Source: Coriobacteriaceae bacterium
GTDB taxonomy: Bacteria > Actinomycetota > Coriobacteriia > Coriobacteriales > Coriobacteriaceae
Assembly (NCBI GenBank): GCA_902835305.1
Contig: CADFMD010000001.1
Coordinates: forward strand, 203,573-267,572
DNA length: 64,000 bases
Reading direction: 5' to 3'
Part shown: positions 16,776 through 25,304 of the stretch, one piece after another
Layout: every line of letters begins with the position of its first letter
Position numbering within the stretch: position 1 is the first letter of the stretch
Made by a program: the position numbers and the translations under genes
Notes under the pieces: generated by a model
Databases searched by the model: none
What the model was told of the DNA's origin: nothing
Seen by the model: only the letters and a program-made list of their open reading frames with translations

Positions 16776-17738
16776 TTAGCGGATGGGGTGCCAGACGTGG
16801 AGGGCGCCGCCGAGGACGTCGACCTCGATGCGCGAGGCGACGATGGGCTCGCCGTCGGCTTGGATGGGGTAGTTGGGCTCCTCAAAGGTGAGCTCGGCAT
16901 GGCGGCAGCGGCGCATGCGAACCGGTGGCAACTTGGTATGGTGGCCGTCTTTGGCCGAGAGAAACATAGGCAGGGCAATCGCGCGAGGGACGGGGCCGCA
17001 TGCGTAGCAGACGTCGAGCATGCCGTCGCAGGGGTCGGCATCGGGGCAGATGCGATAGCCCGAGCCATACGTGGGGCCCAGCTGAATCGCCATGATGATC
17101 GCCCTCACGCGCTCGGCGGGCGCGCCGTCAAAGCTGGCTGTCATGGGGTAGTTGCGATAGCGCAGGCCAAACTGCTCAAGTCCCGAGAGGGTGTAGAGCG
17201 GAGCGCCCGTCAAGCCGGTCTTTTTGCGCAGTTCGGTGGTGCCAAGGCCGATGGCGGCATCAATACCGACGGAGAGCGTCTGGTCGTAATACTCGACGAT
17301 CGCCTCGCCGCTGCCGCTTGTGGGGTTCCATGAGCGAATCCGCCCGATGTCCTGACGTTGCAGCTCACAGGTGAGCAGCGCGCCAAAATCCTTGCCGGAG
17401 AAATCTTCGATGCCGAGCGTCTGGGCAAAATCGTTGCCGGAGCCCACGGGCAGGACGGCAAGAGCGGGGCGGGCGTTCTCCTTTTGCGTCATAAGCCCGT
17501 TGACGACCTCGTGGATCACGCCGTCGCCGCCGAGTGCGATAACGGTACGATAGCCCTGAGCCTGTGCGGCAAGCTCCTTGGCGTGTCCCATGTGCTCGGT
17601 TAGCACCAGATCAAACTGGGATGCGCGCGCGGTCATGTCCAAAAAGCGCTGCAGGCGCTCAGCGACCTCGCGCGCCGCACCCGACTGGGCGGCAGGGTTG
17701 GCGATTATGAGCGTGCGACCAAAATCAGTTGCGTGCAT
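16776..17738 (-). CDS. Diacylglycerol kinase-family lipid kinase
   Basis: This 320-residue protein belongs to the DAGK catalytic-domain family (DgkB/YegS). IANPAAQSGAA near the N-terminus and the nucleotide-binding ALGGDGVIHEVVNGL, then LPVGSGNDFAQTLG, are diagnostic; the C-terminal beta-sandwich with QADGE follows. It phosphorylates diacylglycerol or a related lipid. The start at 17738 has AGGAG seven bases upstream on the minus strand; the frame upstream of that lacks a site. Confidence 0.88.
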   Translation of the reverse strand: MHATDFGRTLIIANPAAQSGAAREVAERLQRFLDMTARASQFDLVLTEHMGHAKELAAQAQGYRTVIALGGDGVIHEVVNGLMTQKENARPALAVLPVGSGNDFAQTLGIEDFSGKDFGALLTCELQRQDIGRIRSWNPTSGSGEAIVEYYDQTLSVGIDAAIGLGTTELRKKTGLTGAPLYTLSGLEQFGLRYRNYPMTASFDGAPAERVRAIIMAIQLGPTYGSGYRICPDADPCDGMLDVCYACGPVPRAIALPMFLSAKDGHHTKLPPVRMRRCRHAELTFEEPNYPIQADGEPIVASRIEVDVLGGALHVWHPIR

Positions 17739-17825
17739 GGGGCGACTCCTGGCGTATGACGTGACGGTGCGGTCGCGCTCAGGTCGAATTGCCCCCGATT
17801 GTGGCTGCACGGCGAATACTAACGT

Positions 17826-19247
17826 CTACTCTATCAGGTCGTTGTGGCGCTCGATAGCATCCGCTACCGTACCGCCCTCATCCACAATAAGCGAACGGCG
17901 TTTAGGCGAGACAATGCGCTGCGCGGGATATACGCCGCGGTGGCCGCCGACAAGATAGCTGATAAACGCCACGATCACGAAGAAGCCGGCTGCCGTGCCG
18001 TGGAACAGGTCGATGGCCATCATACAGGTGGTGATGGGCACGTTAAGGCCGGCGCAGAAAACACCGAGCATGCCCAGCGCCGCCAGAAAGCTGGGATCGA
18101 TACCGACGAGGCAACCGATCCAGCCGCCGAGCGCCGCACCGATGCCAAACAGGGGCGTGACCTCGCCGCCTTGGAAGCCCGCACCCAGGGTAAGCGCCGT
18201 CACCACGAGCTTGATGGCTGCATCCGCCAGGGTCGTGTTACCGGCGAACCCGGCGCCCGAGAGCCAGGTGGCAAGGCCGGCATACTTCCAGGCGTCGAGC
18301 ATCGCGTATGCCGCGAGCACCACGAGCGCGCCCACGAGTGCGCGAGCAAGGTAGTTGGTGATAAAGCGACCGTACAGGCTTTTGACGGTTCGAACCGACC
18401 AGGCAAAGAGGCGTGCCGTCAGACCGAAGATAATGGCGCTGATAACAACGATGGCAACCGTCCGTGGTGTCATGTTGGGAACGCTGGCGATGACATTCGC
18501 TTCGTACTCGGTACCCAGGGCGAGTGATGTAAAGTAGCCGGTAAACGAGGCGACCAGACAGTAGATGCCCGCGGTGTAGTCGATCTTGCCGATAAAACAC
18601 ATCTCCATGCCAAAGAACGCGCCGGCAAGGGGCGAACCGAATACGGCGCCAAAGGCCGACGAGATGCCGGCGAGCATGAGGTCGTGGTGGTCATGCTTTT
18701 TGAGGTGGGCGAGGCTCGAGATGTTGCTGGCGATGGTGCCGCCAATCTGTACCGCGGCTCCCTCGCGACCGGCCGATCCGCCCGTTAGGTGCGTGAGCGT
18801 GGAGCAGACGAAGGTGAGGACGGCCATGCGCATATGGATGAGACGTGTGCCCAGAGCGGAGTCGATGACCAGGTTGTTGCCTCGTTTGGCGGCAAGGCCG
18901 TGGTTTTTGTACACCCATGCGGTGGCCATGCCCACAACGGGAAGCAGCGCGTAAATCCATGCATGGTGCTCGCGATAGTCGGTCGCGATATTCAGCGAGG
19001 CCAAAAACGCCCAAGCGGCAACGCCCATGGCGAGCGAGACGATGACGACGAGTGCGAGCAACTTGGCGCTTGCGAGTAGGTTGCGGACATTGCGGCGCGT
19101 GTCGGCAGCTAAGAGATGCTCGGAGCGGGTGATCTGATGCCTGCCAGCCATGATGACGTCGTTCAGGGAGAAAAAACCGCCGTCGTCGAGCGGCTGGGAA
19201 TGATCCTGCGCCTCGTTTGCGCTTTCGGGTTTGTCGTTATGAGCCAT
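17826..19247 (-). CDS. CLC-family anion transporter, fluoride-exporter-like clade
   Basis: This 473-residue protein is a CLC channel/antiporter with about 10-12 hydrophobic helices. It has GGSAGREGAAVQ (the gating-Glu loop), but the selectivity loop reads GNNLVID instead of the chloride-type GSGIP, and the third motif is GFQGGEVTPLF. That combination is, to my knowledge, that of the CLC-F clade of fluoride/proton antiporters. The start at 19247 (MAHNDKPES) follows AGAGGA. I see no fluoride (crcB-type) riboswitch in the 200 bp upstream. Chloride transport cannot be excluded. Confidence 0.75.
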   Translation of the reverse strand: MAHNDKPESANEAQDHSQPLDDGGFFSLNDVIMAGRHQITRSEHLLAADTRRNVRNLLASAKLLALVVIVSLAMGVAAWAFLASLNIATDYREHHAWIYALLPVVGMATAWVYKNHGLAAKRGNNLVIDSALGTRLIHMRMAVLTFVCSTLTHLTGGSAGREGAAVQIGGTIASNISSLAHLKKHDHHDLMLAGISSAFGAVFGSPLAGAFFGMEMCFIGKIDYTAGIYCLVASFTGYFTSLALGTEYEANVIASVPNMTPRTVAIVVISAIIFGLTARLFAWSVRTVKSLYGRFITNYLARALVGALVVLAAYAMLDAWKYAGLATWLSGAGFAGNTTLADAAIKLVVTALTLGAGFQGGEVTPLFGIGAALGGWIGCLVGIDPSFLAALGMLGVFCAGLNVPITTCMMAIDLFHGTAAGFFVIVAFISYLVGGHRGVYPAQRIVSPKRRSLIVDEGGTVADAIERHNDLIE

Positions 19248-19457
19248 ATGTTCCTCTTTTAGGTTGTAACGCAAGCATTATAAAACGCGGTAAACGCGAC
19301 GAGCCGGTGGGTTGGTTTCCATTCTGTTTCGCGGCCTGCAACCGACAGGTGTATTTGCGGGTACAGGCCGAGTCGCGGTCGTGCGTCGGGGGATTATACT
19401 GAGACAAGCATAAAGAATCGGCGCTCCTGTTGTGCGCCGTGGCATTAAGAGGTGCAT

Positions 19458-20720
19458 ATGGCAGAGAAACTCATTCCGCTGGAGGACGCGCAGTCGATTG
19501 TTCTGTCGCACGTTGCTCCGACCGATCTCGTCGAGATTCCCGTGTGGCAGGCCGCCGGTCTTCCCTTGGTCGAGGACGCGGTGGCCGATATCGACATCTC
19601 GCCGTTTGCCAACAGCGCTATGGACGGATATGCCGTGCGTTCGGCGGACTTGGCGCAGGCGTCTGGCGAGGCGCCGGTGACGCTCGACGTTATCGGACAC
19701 GAGGCCGCGGGCCATGTGTTTGAGGGCGCTCTTGGCCCGGGCGAGACGGTCCGCATCATGACGGGCGCGCCGGTGCCCGAGGGTGCGGATGCCGTGGTGA
19801 AATACGAGATCGTCGAGGTGCTTGACGGCGATGGCAACGAGGGCTCACATGTGAGCTTCTCGACGCCTGCCAAGGTGGGGGAGAACGTTCGCTCTGCCGC
19901 CGAGGAGGCCCATGCCGGCGACGTCGTGATGCGTGCTGGCGAGGTTGTGGCTCCGGCCGGCGCCGGCCTGCTGGCGAGCGCAGGGTATGCGAGCGTGAAG
20001 GTGCATGCCGCCCCGCGCGTGGGCATTATCTCGCTGGGGACGGAACTGGTCGCGCCGAGTGAGCTGCCGGCGCGCGGGCAGATTCGCGACTCCAACTCCT
20101 CGGCGTTGATGGCCGAGGCAGTCGATGCCGGCGCCGAGCCCGTGTTCTACGGCATTGCGCCCGATGATGAGCAGGTGATTGCCGAGCTGGTACATCGTGC
20201 CGTGCAGGAGTGCGATTTTGTCATTACGAGCGGTGGCGCCTCGGCGGGCGATTACGACTACGTGACGGCGCTCGTTCGGCGCGAGGGCGAGGTGCTATTT
20301 GACCGCATCTCGATGCGTCCCGGCAAGGCCATCACGTTTGGCTTGCTCGGGGGTAAGCCGTATTTGGGGCTTTCGGGCAATCCCGCGGCGGCGTATGTGG
20401 GCTTTGAGATGCTCGCCCGCCCCGCGATCCGCAAGATGCGCGGCTTTGCCGAGGGTGCGCGTCCCGTGCAGCAGGCGATATTGACGCACGGCGTGAAGAA
20501 GCGCCAGGACCGACGCTTCTTCGATCGCGCCACGGTTTTGCACGACCCCGAGACCGACGAGCTGTTGGTGACCGAGGCCAAGACGCAGAATTCGGCGCTG
20601 CTCGGCACGATGCAGCGGGCCAACTGTCTGCTACGTATTGACGAAGGGCCGTGCGAGCTCAAGGCGGGAGATGTCGTGGACGTTGTGCGCGTCGACCTGC
20701 CTGAGGGAACGGTGCTATAG
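19458..20720 (+). CDS. moeA: Molybdopterin molybdenumtransferase
   Basis: MoeA inserts molybdate into adenylated molybdopterin to make the molybdenum cofactor. The 420-residue protein has the order of MoeA domains: PFANSAMDGYAV near residue 53, the domain II beta barrel, the MogA-like domain III with ITSGGASAGDYDYV, and the C-terminal barrel domain IV. AAGAGG precedes ATG 19458 by 5 bases. A TATACT -10-like element is at 19395-19400. mogA follows with only 10 bp between. The cofactor serves the XdhD-like enzyme at 41440 in the same window. Confidence 0.93.
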   Translation: MAEKLIPLEDAQSIVLSHVAPTDLVEIPVWQAAGLPLVEDAVADIDISPFANSAMDGYAVRSADLAQASGEAPVTLDVIGHEAAGHVFEGALGPGETVRIMTGAPVPEGADAVVKYEIVEVLDGDGNEGSHVSFSTPAKVGENVRSAAEEAHAGDVVMRAGEVVAPAGAGLLASAGYASVKVHAAPRVGIISLGTELVAPSELPARGQIRDSNSSALMAEAVDAGAEPVFYGIAPDDEQVIAELVHRAVQECDFVITSGGASAGDYDYVTALVRREGEVLFDRISMRPGKAITFGLLGGKPYLGLSGNPAAAYVGFEMLARPAIRKMRGFAEGARPVQQAILTHGVKKRQDRRFFDRATVLHDPETDELLVTEAKTQNSALLGTMQRANCLLRIDEGPCELKAGDVVDVVRVDLPEGTVL

Positions 20721-20730
20721 GAGGAACGCT

Positions 20731-21210
20731 ATGGAGTTGAAGATTTCGATCGTGACGTGCTCGGATACGCGCGACCTTGCCCAGGACGAGGCGGGTGCCG
20801 CGCTCGAGGAACTTATCGTGGCGCAGGGATGGACGGTCGCCTCGCATGTGGTCGTGCGCGACGACGTTAGCGAAATCGGTGATGCCATTGTGGAGGCCGC
20901 CGATGAGTGCCACGCCAATGTCGTGCTCACCTGCGGCGGCACGGGGCTTTCGATGCGCGATGTAACGCCCGAGGCGACGCGTGCCGTCTGCGACCGCGAA
21001 GTGCCGGGTATTGCAGAGGCAATCCGTGCGTACTCCATGACCAAGACGCGCCGCGCTATGCTCTCGCGCGCCGTGTGCATGCAGCGTGGGTATACGCTTG
21101 TCATCAACTTTCCGGGATCTACGAAAGCGGCCCGCGAAAGCTGGGAGGCTGTGAGCGACCAGCTGGAGCATGCGGCCCAAATGACGGCGGGCGGCGGGCA
21201 CGCCAAATAA
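20731..21210 (+). CDS. mogA: MogA/MoaB family molybdopterin adenylyltransferase
   Basis: This 159-residue protein adenylates molybdopterin ahead of the MoeA reaction. VVLTCGGTGLSMRDVTPEATRAV is the molybdopterin-binding signature of the family (TCGGTG then PEAT). Its ribosome binding site AGGAGG overlaps the moeA stop codon, indicating translational coupling. Whether it is strictly MogA or MoaB cannot be decided from sequence alone. Confidence 0.88.
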   Translation: MELKISIVTCSDTRDLAQDEAGAALEELIVAQGWTVASHVVVRDDVSEIGDAIVEAADECHANVVLTCGGTGLSMRDVTPEATRAVCDREVPGIAEAIRAYSMTKTRRAMLSRAVCMQRGYTLVINFPGSTKAARESWEAVSDQLEHAAQMTAGGGHAK

Positions 21211-21223
21211 GCGCGCTACCTGC

Positions 21224-21257
21224 GGCGGAGCGACTTTGCGAGTCGCTCCGCCTTTTT
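21224..21257 (+). terminator. Terminator of moeA-mogA
   Basis: GGCGGAGCGACT (21224-21235) pairs perfectly with AGTCGCTCCGCC (21241-21252), followed by TTTTT. Confidence 0.9.
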
Positions 21258-21301
21258 ATGCGGCGACAGCGCGGAACGTCATGAGACTATCGGCGAAAGA
21301 G

Positions 21302-21354
21302 AATTATCAGACGAGAAATCTTTATCACTGATATTATTCGCGCGGAAGTATAAT
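21302..21354 (+). promoter_or_regulatory. modABC promoter region with a candidate regulator site
   Basis: A perfect TATAAT (21349-21354) lies 60 bp before modA, without a clear -35, which suggests activator dependence. AATTATCA at 21302-21309 begins an 18-bp stretch about 70% identical to 24951-24968, upstream of the double-cubane gene. TTATCACTGATATTA at 21322-21336 is nearby. Confidence 0.4.
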
Positions 21355-21413
21355 CTAGTTACAGAATAAAGCTCGCGGCGGGCGCCCGGGCGTAGCCTTC
21401 GAAAGGGTTGAAC

Positions 21414-22286
21414 ATGTTCGATATGGTTTCTCGCCGCGGATTCGTCTCGCTTTCTGCTGTCGCCGCTGCCGGCCTTGGTCTTGCCGGCTGCTCCGGCAAC
21501 AAGGGGCCTGAGTCGACCGGCTCCGATGCCGGTTCCGCCAAGATTTCGTCCAAGAAGGCTGTCGAGCTGCAGGTCTTCGCTGCCAACTCGCTCGAGAAGG
21601 CCCTGCCCGAGGTTCAGGAGCTTTACACCGAGCAGACCGGCACCACGTTTGCCGACACGCAGTTTAAGGGCTCCGGCGACCTCGTCGAGCAAATGCGTAC
21701 CGGCGCCACGGTCGATGTGCTCATCACCGCTTCCAAGGGCACCATGGACGACGTCGAAGCCGCCGAGCTCGTCGATACAGGCACGCGAGAGGACATGTTT
21801 GTCAACGACCTCGTGATCATTCGCGCCGAGGGCTCCGACACCAAGGTCGAGGCCATCGCCGACGTCGCGAATCTGGACGGCAAAATTGCCATTGGCGACG
21901 CCAAGACCGTCCCCGCCGGCAAGTACGCCAACCAAGCGCTGGCTTCCGTGGGCCTCTACACCGGCACCGAGGGCGACGACGGCGAGTATGCTCCCGAGAT
22001 CGCCGACAAGGTCGCACTGGCAGACAAAGTTGGTACCGCTGCCGCCTATGTGTCCACAGGCGACTGCGTGGCCGGTTTTGTCTACAGCTCTGATATCTTC
22101 CGCTACGACGGCATCGAGGAGGCCTTCGTGTGCCCCGAGGATTCGCACAAGCCCATCGTGTACCCGGGTGCCGTTGCCGAGAGCTCCGAGCATGCCGACG
22201 AGGCCAAGGCGTTCATCGACTTCTGCCTGACCAACAAGAAAGCCCAGAAGATTTGGGCCAAGTACGGCTTTGAGCTTTCCGAGTAG
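21414..22286 (+). CDS. modA: Molybdate ABC transporter, substrate-binding lipoprotein
   Basis: ModA captures molybdate (or tungstate) outside the membrane. The 290-residue precursor has a twin-arginine-like SRRGFVSL (Arg7-Arg8) and a lipobox LAGC with Cys26, so it is probably exported by Tat and lipid-anchored. The mature part has VFAANSLEKALPEV, GSGDLVEQM and VDVLITAS, typical of the ModA clamshell. ATG 21414 is 6 bases after GAAAGGG. It heads modABC. Confidence 0.9.
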   Translation: MFDMVSRRGFVSLSAVAAAGLGLAGCSGNKGPESTGSDAGSAKISSKKAVELQVFAANSLEKALPEVQELYTEQTGTTFADTQFKGSGDLVEQMRTGATVDVLITASKGTMDDVEAAELVDTGTREDMFVNDLVIIRAEGSDTKVEAIADVANLDGKIAIGDAKTVPAGKYANQALASVGLYTGTEGDDGEYAPEIADKVALADKVGTAAAYVSTGDCVAGFVYSSDIFRYDGIEEAFVCPEDSHKPIVYPGAVAESSEHADEAKAFIDFCLTNKKAQKIWAKYGFELSE

Positions 22287-22354
22287 TGCGTCTTGGCGCG
22301 ATAATTCCATCGTTTTGTGTTTAACTCCGTCCTTGTATTCTCTTGGAGCTTTTC

Positions 22355-23797
22355 GTGCTTAATAGATTCCGCATGCTTGCCGCCTGTGCTTTGACCTTCG
22401 CGCTTTGCTGGGTGCCGGGATTTGCGTTTGCTGGGGACGCTGGGGACGGGGCCCAGGATGCTGCGACCGCTCATGGGCTTTCCTATGGGATCGAGGGTTT
22501 TGAGCGGTTGGCCAAGGGGACCGCTCGTGCCATGGAGGGCCAGCCTGAGGGCTACCGGTTTCCCGTTGACGAGGACGTTGACCTTGTAGTGGCGCCTGCT
22601 GCCGATCGCGTTGTGGCGTGGATATCGCCCAAAGCGGTCGAGAAGTATGGATTGGATCCGCAGGATAACGAGTGCGTATCGGGTCTCAAGGCCCTCGTCT
22701 GTGAGCTCGACAGCGCAAACTGCATGGGAGGTGCGCAGCTGGGGGACGTGGATCTTCCTTGGTATGTCACGGAGGAAACAACGTTTGATGCCGGCGGGTA
22801 TACCTATGGCTTTGACGAGCGCGGCGCGGATGGGGACCGCTATGTGGTGATTGCATCAGCCTCGGGTGATGCCAAGGGCGGCGCGCGTTGGCTTGATAGT
22901 GCTCAAATGGTTGAAGCATCGTCTGTCGTGTTGCGGGATGAGCAGGGGCCCTTGACCTCTCTGGCCTCCTTTTTGGGCGACATCGACTATCGCCCGTTTT
23001 GGGTGTCCATTAAAACGAGCGGCCTTGCCCTGCTGATCTCCTTTGCGCTGGGCCTGTTCGCCGCGTGGAAGACTATGGGTACCTCGAGCCGCATCAAGGG
23101 CCTGCTCGATTCGGTCTTTACGATTCCTATGGTGCTGCCGCCCACGGTCTGCGGCTTTCTGCTTCTCATGCTGTTTGGCCGCTCGACCGGGGTGGGCCAG
23201 TGGCTCATCGCGCACGGCATCTCGATCGTCTTTACGTGGCCTGCGGCGGTCATTTCGGCCGTCGTTGTGTCGTTTCCGCTGGTCTACCGCACGGCGCTCG
23301 GAGCCTTCGAGAGCCTCGACACGCAGATGCTCGACGCCGCGCGAACCCTGGGATGGTCCGAGCGTCGCATCTTTACCAAGCTTATGATGCCGCTCGGCTG
23401 GCCCTCGATTGCCGCCGGCACGGTGCTCGCCTTTGCCCGCGCGATGGGCGAGTTCGGTTGCACCCTGTTCTTTGCGGGCAACTACGCTGGCATTACCCAG
23501 ACCATCCCCATCGCCATCTACTTTGAGTGGATGGGCGGCAACACGTCGGTGGCGCTCTTTTGGGTCATCGTCGTAATCGTGTTCAGCTTCCTGGTCATTC
23601 TGTTCATCAATATGTACACGGCGCATTCGCAAAAGTACCGCGAGCGCGGCCTGTCCCGCGCGGAGCGCAAGCGGGCCAAGCAGCTGGGCGGTCAGGCCGA
23701 TTCGCTCGACCCGGCGGGCGGCGATGCACTGCGTATCGATCGCGAGGCGCTGGCCGAGCTTATGCGCGATGACACGGTCGCAAAGGGAGGTCGATAA
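22355..23797 (+). CDS. modB: Molybdate ABC permease with an added N-terminal extracytoplasmic domain
   Basis: ModB forms the membrane channel for molybdate. The permease part (residues about 215-440) has five to six helices and the EAA loop DAARTLGWSERRIF that docks on ModC, plus AFARAMGEFGCTLFFAGN. Unusually, the first 210 residues form a separate segment: a signal peptide (residues 1-29) and a hydrophilic domain of about 180 residues with three Cys that I do not recognise. Typical ModB is about 225-230 residues. A charged 45-residue tail ends the protein. The start is GTG 22355, 6 bases after GGAG; no start for a short form is apparent. Confidence 0.87.
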   Translation: MLNRFRMLAACALTFALCWVPGFAFAGDAGDGAQDAATAHGLSYGIEGFERLAKGTARAMEGQPEGYRFPVDEDVDLVVAPAADRVVAWISPKAVEKYGLDPQDNECVSGLKALVCELDSANCMGGAQLGDVDLPWYVTEETTFDAGGYTYGFDERGADGDRYVVIASASGDAKGGARWLDSAQMVEASSVVLRDEQGPLTSLASFLGDIDYRPFWVSIKTSGLALLISFALGLFAAWKTMGTSSRIKGLLDSVFTIPMVLPPTVCGFLLLMLFGRSTGVGQWLIAHGISIVFTWPAAVISAVVVSFPLVYRTALGAFESLDTQMLDAARTLGWSERRIFTKLMMPLGWPSIAAGTVLAFARAMGEFGCTLFFAGNYAGITQTIPIAIYFEWMGGNTSVALFWVIVVIVFSFLVILFINMYTAHSQKYRERGLSRAERKRAKQLGGQADSLDPAGGDALRIDREALAELMRDDTVAKGGR

Positions 23798-23800
23798 GCC

Positions 23801-24871
23801 ATGTCGCTTGTTCTGGATATCAAAAAGCGCTATCCGGGGTTCACTCTCGACATGCAGCTTGAGGCCGGCGAGGAGCGCGTGGCGCTGCTGGGCGCCTCGG
23901 GTTGTGGCAAGAGCTGCACCTTGCGTTGCATTGCCGGCGTGGAGACGCCCGACGAGGGCGAGATCGTCGTCAACGGCGTGACCTTCTTTGACTCGGCGGC
24001 GGGTATCAACCTGTCGCCCCAGGAGCGCAAGTGCGCCCTGCTGTTCCAAAACTATCAGTTGTTTCCCAACATGACGGTGGCCGATAACGTATGTGCCGGT
24101 GTAAAGGACGTGGGCGACGCCGCTGCGCGCAAAAAGCTCGCCGAGCGCTATCTGGGCATTTTCGGTCTGGCCGATTTTGTCGACCGCTATCCCGCGCGAC
24201 TTTCGGGCGGTCAGCAACAACGTGTGGCGCTTGCCCGCATGGTGGCGGCGCATCCGGGCATTTTTATGTTCGACGAGCCCATGAGCGCACTCGATTCCTA
24301 TCTTAAGAGCGCCCTCGAGCAGAACATGCTCGACCTGTTTGACGTGTGCAACCGCACCGTGCTCTACGTGAGCCACGACATCGACGAAGCGTGCCGCCTG
24401 TGCCAGTGCATCTGCGTTATGCATAACGGGCATGTGGAGGAGATCGGCTCCGTCGGGGACGTGGTCCGCCGTCCGCAGACGCTGGCGGCGCTGCGCCTGA
24501 CGGGCTGCAAGAACACAAGCCGGGCGCGCAAGATCGGCGACGAAGAAGTTGAGGCCCTCGATTGGGGCATGACCTTTAATGTAGGTCATGAGGTGCCCGA
24601 CGACGTGGCGCACCTGGGCATTCGTGCGAGCTACTTTCATATTGACAATCGTGCCGAGCGGGGTCGCAACAGCTATGATTTGCACGTGGCCCGAGTGAGC
24701 GATTCACGTTTTGAGCGCCTGGTGCTGTTGGATGCGCCGCGGGCCGATGCGCCCACGCGTCTGCAGTGGAAGGTCAACAAAGTGGGCGTGCCTGTCGACG
24801 AGCTACCGCAAGCAGGCGAGACGCTGCGCATGCATTTTGATGCCAGCAGGATCCATTTGGTTTGTCGGTAG
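23801..24871 (+). CDS. modC: Molybdate ABC transporter ATP-binding protein
   Basis: ModC powers molybdate import. The 356-residue protein has Walker A GASGCGKS (residues 31-38), Q-loop LLFQNYQLFP, signature LSGGQQQR, Walker B IFMFDEP and the H-loop SHD. The C-terminal 110 residues form a TOBE/Mop-like beta domain that may sense molybdate. It starts 4 bases after modB with AAGGGAGG upstream. Confidence 0.92.
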   Translation: MSLVLDIKKRYPGFTLDMQLEAGEERVALLGASGCGKSCTLRCIAGVETPDEGEIVVNGVTFFDSAAGINLSPQERKCALLFQNYQLFPNMTVADNVCAGVKDVGDAAARKKLAERYLGIFGLADFVDRYPARLSGGQQQRVALARMVAAHPGIFMFDEPMSALDSYLKSALEQNMLDLFDVCNRTVLYVSHDIDEACRLCQCICVMHNGHVEEIGSVGDVVRRPQTLAALRLTGCKNTSRARKIGDEEVEALDWGMTFNVGHEVPDDVAHLGIRASYFHIDNRAERGRNSYDLHVARVSDSRFERLVLLDAPRADAPTRLQWKVNKVGVPVDELPQAGETLRMHFDASRIHLVCR

Positions 24872-24878
24872 GGTAGAG

Positions 24879-24917
24879 GGCGGGCTGTCGAGGGTTCTCG
24901 GCAGCCCGCCGTTTCGT
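24879..24917 (+). terminator. Terminator of modABC
   Basis: GGCGGGCTG (24879-24887) pairs with CAGCCCGCC (24902-24910), with inner CGAG/CTCG pairs; the U-tract is weak (GTTTCGTTTC). Confidence 0.65.
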
Positions 24918-24950
24918 TTCCTACCGTTCGCCGAATGTAGAATGGCAATT

Positions 24951-25042
24951 AATTATCAAGCAAGATAATAATTTATTAACGGCGGCACACGACGCTGTCA
25001 TACGAATGTCAACGGTGTTCGCATGGTCGATGACCGTTGATA
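24951..25042 (+). promoter_or_regulatory. Regulatory region of the double-cubane operon
   Basis: Two features stand out: the AATTATCA-containing 18-mer (24951-24968) shared with the modA promoter region, and an inverted repeat TGTCAACGGT (25007-25016) / ACCGTTGATA (25033-25042) with 16 bp between. TATAGT at 25041-25046 could be a -10 box overlapping the second arm. A regulator site is inferred. Confidence 0.4.
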
Positions 25043-25076
25043 TAGTTGACCTCAACTTGTAAAGGAGGGTGCGCAC

Positions 25077-25145
25077 ATGCCGCAGACGACATACATTCGC
25101 CGCGTTGCCGCGCGTGCCCTATATATGGCTCGGAGCCGCATATGA
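25077..25145 (+). CDS. Candidate 22-codon upstream frame in the double-cubane leader
   Basis: An ATG at 25077 follows an excellent AAAGGAGG and opens MPQTTYIRRVAARALYMARS before a stop at 25143. Its last codons form the left arm of a hairpin, CGGAGCCG (25131-25138) with CGGCTCCG (25159-25166). A further hairpin ACGGC/GCCGT (about 25233-25254) and GGTTC/GGAACC around the next ribosome binding site follow. The 159 bp to the next gene have no other frame. A regulatory leader peptide is suspected, not shown. Confidence 0.45.
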   Translation: MPQTTYIRRVAARALYMARSRI

Positions 25146-25304
25146 GCAGGTATGTTCACGGCTCCGGGAGAGACGACGCACAACTAAATAATCGACCGCA
25201 AAGCAGGTTCCCTAAAATTCCGGGTTTGAGCACGGCCGGGCAATCGCCGTCCGTCGTGCATCGATACCGCTGTTATCCGTTTTTGGTTCGAGAGGGGAAC
25301 CGTC

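Noticed and set aside
22856..24685. 609-codon minus-strand frame across modB and modC
   Set aside because: It spans two well-defined plus-strand genes and has no protein family character.
25150..25300. Cyclic-di-GMP or cobalamin riboswitch before the double-cubane gene
   Set aside because: A GCAAAGC string occurs, but the receptor-loop and pairing regions of these riboswitches cannot be laid out.
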